This document shows positions 1 to 6,603 of a stretch of DNA of 6,615 nucleotides, in pieces. The notes below the pieces were generated by a model. It was not told the origin of the DNA, ran no database searches, and saw only the letters and a program-made list of their open reading frames with translations. Made by a program: the position numbers and the translations under genes. Positions within the stretch are counted from its first letter, which is position 1. Every line of letters starts with the position of its first letter. This DNA is from Desulfurobacteriaceae bacterium (GTDB lineage Bacteria; Aquificota; Aquificia; Desulfurobacteriales; Desulfurobacteriaceae), in NCBI GenBank assembly GCA_027064485.1, contig JAMOPR010000274.1:1-6615 (forward strand), in the 5' to 3' direction.

Positions 1-1440
1 TAAACCTAACTTATCCCAGATTTCATCAACCTTTTTCTTAACGTTTTCATCCATTTCGATGTCTGGGGGCCAGTCTCTATTAAACCCTTCACTTTTCCAC
101 TTTCTTGTTGCATCAACGCCCATTTTGCTTCCGAAAAACGGCAGGGGAGACGTGTGGTCAAGGGCATCAACTGGTCCTGTGGAGAAGATAACATCCCTTT
201 CCGGGTCAACGTTGTTTCCCCATCGCCACAAAACTTCCCCTATATCATGAACGTTTGTATCTTTGTCGAAAATTATTATGTTTTTTGTAAAGCTCATCTG
301 CCCCATTCCCCAAAGAGCCGATATAACTTTTCTTGCGTGTCCCGGGTATCTTTTATCTATGGAGACGAATGCGAAGTTGTGAAAAACTCCTTCAATGGGC
401 AGGCACATGTCAACTATTTCGGGTAGCTGGGTTTTAAGCAGGTGAAGGAATATTCTTTCTGTTGCCTTCCCTATGTAGCAGTCTTCCATCGGCGGCTTTC
501 CTACAATCGTTGCCGGATATATGGGATTTTTTCTTCTTGTAATACAGGTTATGTGAAAAACAGGGTAAAAGTCAGGAAGAGAATAGTAACCTGTATGGTC
601 GCCGAAAGGTCCTTCAAACTTTAGCTCCGTTGTATCTACGTAACCTTCAAGAACGATTTCCGCGTTTGCCGGCACTTCAAGGTCAACCGTTTCACACTTT
701 ACCATTTCAACGGGTTTGCCCCTTAAAAATCCAGCAAAAACCATTTCGTCAACGTCTTCTGGCAGCGGTGCAGTTGCAGAGTAGATTACTGCCGGGTCTG
801 AGCCGATTGCCACAGCAACAGGGAACTTCTTTATCCCCATTCTTTTTGCTTTTAGAAAATGTTTTGCGCCGACTTTGTGCCAGTGCCAGTGCATTCCCGT
901 GGTTTTTTTATCGTAAACGTGAAGGCGATACATTCCGCAGTTTCTCTCGCCCGTTTCTGGGTCTTTGGTGAAAACTAACGGCAGCGTAATAAACCTTCCA
1001 CCGTCAAGGGGCCAACAGAAAAGTATTGGAAACTTGGAAAGGTCTGGTTCTTCAATTACTTCCTTGCAGGGAGCTTTTTTCCTGTCAACTTCTTTTGGGA
1101 ATATGTCAGATAGTTTTTTCAGCTCAACTAACTTTTTCAGCTTATCTAAAAATCCTGAAGGTTTTTCCGGTTTTAATAGTTTTGCGGCTCTCTTTCCTAT
1201 AGAATCCGGGTCGTCTTCTAAGGCTAAAACCATCCTTTTGTAACTGGCAAAAAGATTTATTGCTACTGGAATGTTTCTACCGTCAACGTTCTTAAAAAGA
1301 AGTGCAGGTCCACCAGCTTTTACTACTCTGTCGGCAATTTCTGTAATTTCAAGATATGAGCTTACGGGGTGGTCGATTTCTTTTAACTCTCTTTCTTTTT
1401 TTAGTTTTTCAATGAAATCTCTTAAATCTTTGTAAGCCAT
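1..1440 (-). CDS. ubiD: UbiD-family prenylated-FMN decarboxylase (3' end beyond window)
   Basis: 480 codons are open from ATG at 1440 to the window edge. The last visible residues (DEIWDKLGL) resemble the end of E. coli UbiD, so probably only a few residues are missing. The protein aligns from memory with E. coli UbiD throughout: an N-terminal LEITEIADR...AGGPALLF block (about 30-47), NCGMYR (167-172), a His-rich MHWHWH segment (183-188), EIVLEG (261-266), EGPFGDHTGYY (276-286) and GSKMGVDATRKW (about 438-449). By analogy with Fdc1/UbiD structures, N167 and H188 plus a Glu near 261-265 should bind the metal-prFMN, and R172, E276 and D281 form the catalytic network. The family decarboxylates aromatic or unsaturated acids with prenylated FMN made by UbiX. 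Here the likely pathway is quinone (menaquinone) synthesis, but the substrate cannot be read from sequence. No ubiX or other quinone gene is visible. A Shine-Dalgarno AGGAGA (1445-1450) lies 4 nt upstream. It is divergent from the Nif3 gene. Confidence 0.93.
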   Translation of the reverse strand, partial: MAYKDLRDFIEKLKKERELKEIDHPVSSYLEITEIADRVVKAGGPALLFKNVDGRNIPVAINLFASYKRMVLALEDDPDSIGKRAAKLLKPEKPSGFLDKLKKLVELKKLSDIFPKEVDRKKAPCKEVIEEPDLSKFPILFCWPLDGGRFITLPLVFTKDPETGERNCGMYRLHVYDKKTTGMHWHWHKVGAKHFLKAKRMGIKKFPVAVAIGSDPAVIYSATAPLPEDVDEMVFAGFLRGKPVEMVKCETVDLEVPANAEIVLEGYVDTTELKFEGPFGDHTGYYSLPDFYPVFHITCITRRKNPIYPATIVGKPPMEDCYIGKATERIFLHLLKTQLPEIVDMCLPIEGVFHNFAFVSIDKRYPGHARKVISALWGMGQMSFTKNIIIFDKDTNVHDIGEVLWRWGNNVDPERDVIFSTGPVDALDHTSPLPFFGSKMGVDATRKWKSEGFNRDWPPDIEMDENVKKKVDEIWDKLGL

Positions 1441-1461
1441 TACTTCTCCTGCCGAATTTTT

Positions 1462-1473
1462 GTAGAATTCTAC
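1462..1473. promoter_or_regulatory. Candidate divergent promoter: palindrome with overlapping -10 hexamers
   Basis: The 54-bp gap between the two divergent genes holds the perfect 12-bp palindrome GTAGAATTCTAC. It contains TAGAAT on the plus strand (1463-1468) and on the minus strand (1472-1467), overlapping by 2 bp. The minus copy is preceded by TGG, giving an extended -10 (TGG-TAGAAT). Transcription starting about 7 nt downstream would give leaders of about 20 nt on each side, just enough for the two Shine-Dalgarno sites (AGGAGA at 1445-1450, AGGAGG at 1482-1487). The -35 regions are poor on both strands. It could instead be an operator. Inference only. Confidence 0.4.
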
Positions 1474-1494
1474 CACCTTTCAGGAGGGTAAATT

Positions 1495-2271
1495 ATGAAA
1501 CTAAAAGAAATTACGGCTTTTTTAGAGTCTCTCGTTCCTACAGAAAATCAGGATAAGTGGGATAACTCCGGATTCCAAGTTGGTAACCCCGAAAAGGAGG
1601 TAAAGAAAGTAGGGTTTGCTCTTTCTGTAAGCTTTAGCGTTTTAGAACAGGCAGAAAGAGAAGGCGTAGATTTAATCATAGCTCACCATCCCGTTACAGT
1701 AAGCGGCATAAAATCTGTAGTTCCTACTTCTTATCCTGAAAAACTTTTCTTTTACCTGTTAGAGAAGGGTATAGCTGTTTATTCTATGCACACCAATCTT
1801 GATGTTTCTCCTTTAGGTCCAACGGCTATAATAGCTGCAAAGTTGGGAATAGAAAGTTATTCTCCGATAGTTGAAAATCCCCCCTACGGCGCCGTCGCTC
1901 CTTTACCTGAGCCTGTTACTCAGAGAGAACTTTTCGATAAACTCTCATCCTTCTTACCTGAAGATGTTTTTAGAGTTATCAATTACTCTCCTGATTCTTT
2001 AGTTAGAAAGGTGGCTATCTGTTCAGGCAGCGGAGCGTCGCTGATAGATGCAGTTATCGGCAATGTTGACGTTTACATAACGGGAGATGTAAAGTATCAC
2101 GATGCTTTAAAAGCAGTTGACTGCGGACTTACCGTTTTTGACATGGGGCACTTCGGCACCGAGAGGCTTTTTTATGAAAAACTTGTTTCACTTCTTGCTA
2201 AAAAATTTCCTGAAGTTATCTTTATATTGCTCAATGAAAAATCCCCCTTCGAGGTAATTTACCGATGTTGA
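1495..2271 (+). CDS. Nif3-like (DUF34/YbgI) dinuclear metal center protein, short form
   Basis: The 258-residue protein belongs to the Nif3/DUF34/YbgI family, whose members form toroidal hexamers with a two-metal site in each subunit. The family's cellular role is unsettled; GTP cyclohydrolase I type 2 is a common but doubtful database name. Visible signatures are KWDNSGFQVG (21-30), AHHP (63-66), MHTNLD (98-103), ITGDVKYHD (195-203) and MGHFGTE (217-223). Expected metal ligands by analogy with E. coli YbgI are H64, H65, D103, H219 and E223, with H99 nearby, and all are present. The length fits the short form; there is no inserted PII-like domain as in the ~370-residue versions. The start is supported by AGGAGG (1482-1487), 7 nt upstream. 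Its stop overlaps the next gene by 7 bp, implying translational coupling to the zinc-ribbon protein. Confidence 0.93.
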   Translation: MKLKEITAFLESLVPTENQDKWDNSGFQVGNPEKEVKKVGFALSVSFSVLEQAEREGVDLIIAHHPVTVSGIKSVVPTSYPEKLFFYLLEKGIAVYSMHTNLDVSPLGPTAIIAAKLGIESYSPIVENPPYGAVAPLPEPVTQRELFDKLSSFLPEDVFRVINYSPDSLVRKVAICSGSGASLIDAVIGNVDVYITGDVKYHDALKAVDCGLTVFDMGHFGTERLFYEKLVSLLAKKFPEVIFILLNEKSPFEVIYRC

Positions 2272-2984
2272 GAGAAGAACTGTTGGAACTCCAAAAAAAA
2301 GAGGTTGAACTTTTAAGGTTAAATACCAAAATAAAAGAACTTGAAGAAGAAAAAAATGAGCTAATTGAGGAGCTTGATTCCATAGAGTCTAAAATTCTTT
2401 CGGCTAAGAGAAAGCTGGAAGAAAAGGAGGAAAAGCTAAAGGAGCTGAAGGACTTTATTGAGTATAAGAAAGAAAGGATAGAAGAGTTAAAAAAGCAAAA
2501 AGAGAGCGTGAAGAACAGAGAAGAGTTTAAAAAAATCCTCCGCCTCATTGCCAAAAACGAAGATGAAATAATCAAAACGAAGCAGCAAATTACAGGTGTA
2601 GAAACGGAAGTTGAAGCCTTGCGGGATGCTTACGAAAAGGTGAAAGCTCAGTTTATTGCGGAAAAAGAGAAGTTGGAGGAGGAGATAAAGGATTTAGAAA
2701 AAGAGATAGAAATTGTTAAGAAGAAGAGAGAAAAGGTTCTTTCGGAGATAGAATCTATAAAAAGTCAGATTCCGGAGGAGGAACTAAAAAAGTTTGAGGA
2801 ATATAAAAACAAGTTTAACGGGCTTGTTTTTGCCGATATTTCGTCCGGTTCCTGTGAAGGTTGCGGGATGACCTATTCCAGCGTTGAGTATAGGGAGATT
2901 TTAAAGAACTTAAAACCCGGAGAAAGTAAGTGTCCCTACTGCGGAAGGTTTATATACTCGAAAAAGTCCGTCGTTAAGTGTTGA
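2265..2984 (+). CDS. Coiled-coil C4 zinc-ribbon protein (COG1579, HP0958/CT398-like)
   Basis: The 239-residue protein begins with a long, Glu/Lys-rich antiparallel coiled coil (about 1-185; heptad-like leucines, few helix breakers). It ends in a C4 zinc ribbon with C197-x2-C200 and C223-x2-C226 as ligands. The segment NREEFKKILRLIAKNEDEI (84-102) near the hairpin turn is typical of the family. Characterised relatives are Helicobacter HP0958 (FlgZ), which binds flaA mRNA and stabilises RpoN, and Chlamydia CT398; whether either role applies here is unknown. The extra terminal Cys (C239) is unpaired. GAGGT at 2251-2255 lies 9 nt before the ATG, inside the end of the Nif3 gene. The Nif3/COG1579 pairing also occurs in Helicobacter (HP0959/HP0958), which supports the call. 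The antisense 114-residue frame at 2231-2575 is only a shadow of the coiled coil. Confidence 0.9.
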   Translation: MLREELLELQKKEVELLRLNTKIKELEEEKNELIEELDSIESKILSAKRKLEEKEEKLKELKDFIEYKKERIEELKKQKESVKNREEFKKILRLIAKNEDEIIKTKQQITGVETEVEALRDAYEKVKAQFIAEKEKLEEEIKDLEKEIEIVKKKREKVLSEIESIKSQIPEEELKKFEEYKNKFNGLVFADISSGSCEGCGMTYSSVEYREILKNLKPGESKCPYCGRFIYSKKSVVKC

Positions 2985-2990
2985 ATAAAG

Positions 2991-3014
2991 CCCTCCCGAA
3001 AGGGAGGGAGTTTT
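2991..3014. terminator. Bidirectional intrinsic terminator between convergent genes
   Basis: A perfect 7-bp stem CCCTCCC/GGGAGGG (2991-2997 with 3002-3008) is closed by a GAAA tetraloop. On the plus strand it is followed by AGTTTTA, ending the zinc-ribbon gene. On the minus strand it is followed by CTTTATTC, ending the YlbF-family gene. It occupies most of the 28 bp between the two stop codons, and the plus-strand U-tract overlaps the stop codon of the opposing gene. The T-tracts are short, so efficiency is uncertain. Confidence 0.8.
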
Positions 3015-3375
3015 ACAATCTGCATCCGGAACAACCAGAGCATTGGTGTCCGTGAGGTTTTGGTCCTTCTATGGCTTCTTGGAGAAGTGAGTTAACCGTC
3101 TGAATCATATGGGCAAACTTTTCGTTGGCTTCTAAATAAGCTTTTGCAACTTCGTTTTCTGAGAACTTCTTGAAAGCTTCTTCTAACTCCTGCATAGCTT
3201 CCGGCGTTCCAGACATCTGAGCCATTTGCTGAAGCCTTTGAATTTCGTTAAGCAGTTGCATCGCCTCTGGGTCTTTCTGGAGTTTCGCTTCTGCTTCTCT
3301 TAAGGCTTTTAGTTCTTCAGAGTTTGCTATAGCCTGTGCCAATTCTGAGGCTTTTTTAATTACTTCTGCTGACAT
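3013..3375 (-). CDS. YlbF-family small helical protein with CxxCxxC tail
   Basis: The 120-residue protein is almost entirely helical. It looks like the YlbF/YmcA (Com_YlbF) family: residues 1-100 contain two long amphipathic helices with the typical LRxAEAxLQKDPEAMQLLNEIQRLQQ... pattern (about 25-50) and a second helix from about 60. A Gly/Pro/His linker (104-110) leads to a cysteine tail, C112-x2-C115-x2-C118, with H108 and H110 close by, suggesting metal or Fe-S binding. In Bacillus, YlbF, YmcA and YaaT form a [4Fe-4S]-containing complex that modulates RNase Y-dependent mRNA processing and competence/biofilm. Transfer of that role to this organism is inference. The Shine-Dalgarno GGAGG (3381-3385) lies 5 nt upstream of the ATG. 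It is last in the minus-strand cluster, behind a hairpin after the ferredoxin gene. Confidence 0.75.
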   Translation of the reverse strand: MSAEVIKKASELAQAIANSEELKALREAEAKLQKDPEAMQLLNEIQRLQQMAQMSGTPEAMQELEEAFKKFSENEVAKAYLEANEKFAHMIQTVNSLLQEAIEGPKPHGHQCSGCSGCRL

Positions 3376-3387
3376 AACTACCTCCGG

Positions 3388-3449
3388 AAAAATTTAACCC
3401 CTCCACTTCCCGCCAAAAGTTAGAAAAAATAGGTGGGGGAAGGGAGGGG
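3388..3449 (-). terminator. Long-loop hairpin between ferredoxin and ylbF-like gene (terminator or attenuator)
   Basis: The arms CCCCTCC-A-CTTCCC (3398-3411) and GGGAAGGGAGGGG (3437-3449) pair over 13 bp with one bulged base. The loop is 25 nt. On the minus strand the hairpin follows the ferredoxin stop codon and is followed by TTAAATTTTT (3397-3388), so it can end the ferredoxin transcript. On the plus strand it is followed by ATTTTTT (3450-3456), so it would also block antisense transcription. The T-tract ends just before the Shine-Dalgarno of the YlbF-like gene, so that gene depends on read-through or on a promoter I could not identify. Confidence 0.65.
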
Positions 3450-3462
3450 ATTTTTTACTGCA

Positions 3463-3639
3463 TTACTCTGCAGAAATTGCGTCTGTTGGGCAAACTTCCG
3501 TGCAAGCTCCGCAATCTATGCACTCGTCTGCATTGATTTCATACTTACCGTCGTCTGTTGGGTGGATGCAGTTTGTTGGGCATACAGAAGCGCAAGCGCC
3601 GCATCCGATGCAAAGTTCAGGGTCAATTTTGTGTGCCAT
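3463..3639 (-). CDS. Small 2[4Fe-4S] ferredoxin (clostridial type)
   Basis: The 58-residue protein is a bacterial-type 2[4Fe-4S] ferredoxin. Cluster one uses C10-x2-C13-x2-C16-x3-C20-P and cluster two C40-x2-C43-x2-C46-x3-C50-P, the usual crossed arrangement in which the last Cys of each motif completes the other cluster. There is one additional cysteine (C24). Its job is low-potential one-electron transfer in the cytoplasm; the redox partners are unknown. The length fits this family (about 55-60 residues). The ATG sits behind a near-perfect Shine-Dalgarno, AAGGAGGTGA (3643-3652), that overlaps the frr stop codon, leaving 11 nt between the genes. It should therefore be co-transcribed with pyrH-frr. 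A longer antisense frame over the same bases is an artefact. Confidence 0.93.
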   Translation of the reverse strand: MAHKIDPELCIGCGACASVCPTNCIHPTDDGKYEINADECIDCGACTEVCPTDAISAE

Positions 3640-3642
3640 TTT

Positions 3643-3650
3643 TCACCTCC

Positions 3651-3652
<2 letters not shown>
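3643..3652 (-). promoter_or_regulatory. Ribosome binding site of ferredoxin overlapping frr stop
   Basis: Read on the minus strand the junction is TAAGGAGGTGAAAAATGG. The TAA (3653-3651) ends frr, and its last two bases begin the 10-base AAGGAGGTGA complementary to the 16S rRNA tail. GGAGG to ATG spacing is 6 nt. The strength and the overlap point to efficient translation coupled to frr. Confidence 0.85.
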
Positions 3653-4948
<1,296 letters not shown>

Positions 4949-4957
4949 TCAGAAAGA

Positions 4958-4984
4958 ATTATAAACAAAAAAGCCCCGCTTCAA
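4958..4984 (-). promoter_or_regulatory. Candidate promoter for pyrH-frr-ferredoxin
   Basis: A perfect -10 TATAAT (4963-4958) lies directly after the tsf terminator. The best -35 match, TTGAAG (4984-4979), lies at the loop of that terminator, but the spacer is only 15 bp, which is suboptimal. Predicted transcription start is near 4951, giving a leader of about 24 nt to the ATG at 4927. The perfect -10 immediately after a terminator makes a separate pyrH transcript plausible. Confidence 0.5.
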
Positions 4985-4993
4985 GCGGGGCTT
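4967..4993 (-). terminator. Intrinsic terminator after tsf
   Basis: A perfect 10-bp stem, AAGCCCCGCT (4993-4984 on the minus strand) with AGCGGGGCTT (4980-4971), has a 3-nt loop (or 9 bp with a 5-nt loop). TTTT (4970-4967) follows, making a run of six T. It starts 8 nt after the tsf stop codon and separates rpsB-tsf from pyrH-frr. Confidence 0.9.
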
Positions 4994-5001
4994 CAGGGGT
5001 T

Positions 5002-5598
5002 TTACTTTCCAACTTCAAACCTGCAGAATCTTTTAACCTTAATGTTTTCCCCTAACTTGGTAATGTATTCCTTAACTAAGTCTCCTACCGTTTTGCTGTC
5101 ATCTTTAATCCAGGGTTGTTCAAGCAGGCACTTTTCGGAGAAGAACTTATTTAGCCTTCCTTCCACAATTTTTTCAACAATGTGTTCTGGCTTCCCTTCT
5201 GCAAGTGCTTGCTCTCTGAGTATTTCCTTTTCCTTTTCGATAACTTCGGCAGGAACGTCTTCCTTGCTTACGTATTCTGGAGACATAGCGGCAATTTGCA
5301 TGGCTATTTCATGACCGAGATTTTTAAAGTCTTCTGTTCTTGCAACGAAGTCTGTTTCGCAGTTAAGCTCTAAAAGAACACCAACTTTACCGCCCGCGTG
5401 AATGTAGGAAACCACTAATCCTTCTGCTGTTACCCTGTCTGCCTTCTTGGCAGCTTTAGCAGCTCCCTTCTTCCTCAAAATTTCAACGGCTTTCTCCATA
5501 TCGCCGTTCGCTTCCTGGAGAGCTTTTTTACAATCAACTATACCTGCTCCTGTTTTTTCTCTTAATTCCTTTATCATTTGAGCCGTTATTTCAGCCAT
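5002..5598 (-). CDS. tsf: Elongation factor Ts, short form
   Basis: EF-Ts is the nucleotide-exchange factor that releases GDP from EF-Tu. With the start at 5598 the product is 198 residues. It has an N-terminal UBA-like domain with [16 protein letters not shown] (12-27), then the core with [12 protein letters not shown] (77-88), whose TDFV (82-85) holds the Asp-Phe pair that disrupts the EF-Tu Mg site, then [10 protein letters not shown] (157-166) and a C-terminal RFEVGK. It lacks the second core repeat and coiled coil of the 283-residue E. coli protein and resembles the short Thermus type (about 196 residues). An in-frame ATG at 5610 overlaps the rpsB stop, but the Shine-Dalgarno GGAGGA (5603-5608) follows it, so ATG 5598 is the start. 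It is co-transcribed with rpsB and ended by the terminator at 4967-4993. Confidence 0.97.
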   Translation of the reverse strand: MAEITAQMIKELREKTGAGIVDCKKALQEANGDMEKAVEILRKKGAAKAAKKADRVTAEGLVVSYIHAGGKVGVLLELNCETDFVARTEDFKNLGHEIAMQIAAMSPEYVSKEDVPAEVIEKEKEILREQALAEGKPEHIVEKIVEGRLNKFFSEKCLLEQPWIKDDSKTVGDLVKEYITKLGENIKVKRFCRFEVGK

Positions 5599-5602
5599 TT
5601 TT

Positions 5603-5608
5603 TCCTCC
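5603..5608 (-). promoter_or_regulatory. Ribosome binding site deciding the tsf start
   Basis: Minus-strand reading TAATGGAGGAAAAAATGGC holds the rpsB stop (TAA), an overlapping decoy ATG (5610), the Shine-Dalgarno GGAGGA and, 5 nt later, the true ATG (5598). The decoy's own G is part of the Shine-Dalgarno, so initiation at the decoy is unlikely. Confidence 0.8.
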
Positions 5609-5609
5609 A

Positions 5610-6467
5610 TTACTCTTCTTCAGGTATGAAATCTACTTCCTCAGCTTCTTCACCTTCAGCTAATTTGATGGCATCTCTTCTCATCTTTCCTTCCAAAACT
5701 GCATCGGCTATTCTGGAAGTTAGCAACCTGATTGCTCTTATGGCATCGTCGTTTGCAGGAATTGGAATATCAACAAGGTCTGGGTCTGCGTTAGTGTCAA
5801 CCAACGCAACTATTGGAACGCCAGCTCTCCTTGCTTCTCTTACAGCGTTTTCTTCTCTTACTATGTCAACGATGAAAAGAGCGTCAGGAATTCTGTTCAT
5901 GTTTTCAATTCCGCCAATGTATTTTTGGAGCTTTTCCTTCTTCCTGCGGAGCTTCATGGCTTCCTTTTTGGGAAGTCTTTCAAAGATTCCTTCCTCTTCC
6001 ATCTTCTTGAGCATTTTCAGTTTAAAGATGGACTTTCTAATTGTCTGGAAGTTTGTGAGCGTTCCTCCAAGCCAGCGCTTGTTAACGTAGAACATTCCGC
6101 AGCGCTTGGCTTCCTCTTCTACGATGTCCTGTCCCTGCTTCTTTGTGCAGACGAAAAGAACCGTTCCGCCGTTTGCAACCAAATCTGCAATGTAATCGTA
6201 AGCCTGCTCAAAGTATTTGAGCGTTTGCTGAAGGTCAATGATGTGGATGCCGTTACGCTCTGTGAAGATAAACTTTTTCATTTTGGGGTTCCAGCGTTCC
6301 TTCTGGTGACCGAAGTGAACCCCTGCTTCTAACAGTTCTTTCATCGTTACTCTTTGACCTGGCGGTCTGGGTTTAAACGTTTCCTGCTCAGCTACTTCCT
6401 GCGTTTCTTTAGCTTCTTCCTTTACCTCTTCCTGAGGTTGCTGTGTCTCTTTGATTTCTTCGGACAT
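5610..6467 (-). CDS. rpsB: 30S ribosomal protein S2 with acidic N-terminal extension
   Basis: S2 is a small-subunit protein assembled late on the 30S back, near S1. The product is 285 residues. Its conserved core begins at about residue 42 ([20 protein letters not shown]) and includes [15 protein letters not shown] (66-80), VLFVCTKKQ (103-111), [13 protein letters not shown] (131-143), a Lys-rich helical hairpin (about 145-185), [19 protein letters not shown] (194-212) and [24 protein letters not shown] (223-246). Residues 1-41, before the core, are Glu/Gln-rich (11 Glu and 5 Gln in the first 30); the C-terminus is also acidic ([15 protein letters not shown]). The long start is supported by a strong Shine-Dalgarno, AGGAGGAG (6471-6478), 3-5 nt upstream, while no good one precedes Met42. 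It is the first gene of rpsB-tsf and lies behind a structured leader. Confidence 0.97.
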   Translation of the reverse strand: MSEEIKETQQPQEEVKEEAKETQEVAEQETFKPRPPGQRVTMKELLEAGVHFGHQKERWNPKMKKFIFTERNGIHIIDLQQTLKYFEQAYDYIADLVANGGTVLFVCTKKQGQDIVEEEAKRCGMFYVNKRWLGGTLTNFQTIRKSIFKLKMLKKMEEEGIFERLPKKEAMKLRRKKEKLQKYIGGIENMNRIPDALFIVDIVREENAVREARRAGVPIVALVDTNADPDLVDIPIPANDDAIRAIRLLTSRIADAVLEGKMRRDAIKLAEGEEAEEVDFIPEEE

Positions 6468-6570
6468 TTTCTCCTCCTGTTTGGGTTTAGCCTCCCGGGT
6501 TATCGTCCTTCGGAAGAACCTCCCTTTCGGGAAGCACCCCTTCCGAAGTCAAACCCGGTGAGTTTTCAGG
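6468..6570 (-). promoter_or_regulatory. Structured 5' leader of rpsB (possible S2 autoregulatory element)
   Basis: On the minus strand the leader can fold into one long nested hairpin. The outer stem is CCGGGTT (6558-6552) with AACCCGG (6501-6495); the middle stem is CTTCGGAAG (6548-6540) with CTTCCGAAG (6516-6508), 9 perfect pairs; the inner stem is CTTCCC (6534-6529) with GGGAGG (6524-6519), closed by a GAAA tetraloop (6528-6525). Internal loops are TGA opposite GACGAT and GGGTG opposite TT. GGGTTT (6556-6551) can alternatively pair with AAACCC (6488-6483), just before the Shine-Dalgarno, giving a possible switch. There is no T-tract, so it is not an intrinsic terminator. I recognise no riboswitch consensus. 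In E. coli, S2 represses rpsB-tsf through the rpsB leader; a similar role here is inference. Confidence 0.65.
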
Positions 6571-6574
6571 TGGA

Positions 6575-6603
6575 AATATAATAAAACCTATCTATAAATG
6601 GAA
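6575..6603 (-). promoter_or_regulatory. Candidate rpsB promoter
   Basis: TATATT (6580-6575) matches the -10 consensus at five of six bases. It sits 17 bp after TTCCAT (6603-6598), which is a weak -35 (two of six). The start point would be near 6568, just before the leader hairpin. The AT-rich stretch 6571-6600 contains other TATA-like hexamers, so the exact element is uncertain. Confidence 0.35.

Noticed and set aside
59..1243. Several plus-strand open frames of 60-113 residues
   Set aside because: All lie antisense to the UbiD-family gene, which matches its family over its whole visible length.
2231..2575. 114-residue minus-strand open frame rich in Ser and Phe
   Set aside because: It is the antisense of the Glu/Lys-rich coiled coil in the zinc-ribbon gene; the composition is exactly what such codons give in reverse, and it has no family signature.
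3432..3450. G-rich run on the plus strand as a possible G-quadruplex
   Set aside because: Only three runs of three or more G are present, and the strand pairs well with the C-rich arm 39 nt away, so a hairpin explains it better.
5578..6332. Plus-strand open frames of 135-170 residues across rpsB
   Set aside because: Antisense shadows of rpsB, which is unmistakable and has its own Shine-Dalgarno. No homology or promoter supports the plus-strand frames.
6519..6548. Leader hairpin as an intrinsic terminator
   Set aside because: No T-tract follows either side of the stems, and rpsB lies immediately downstream.
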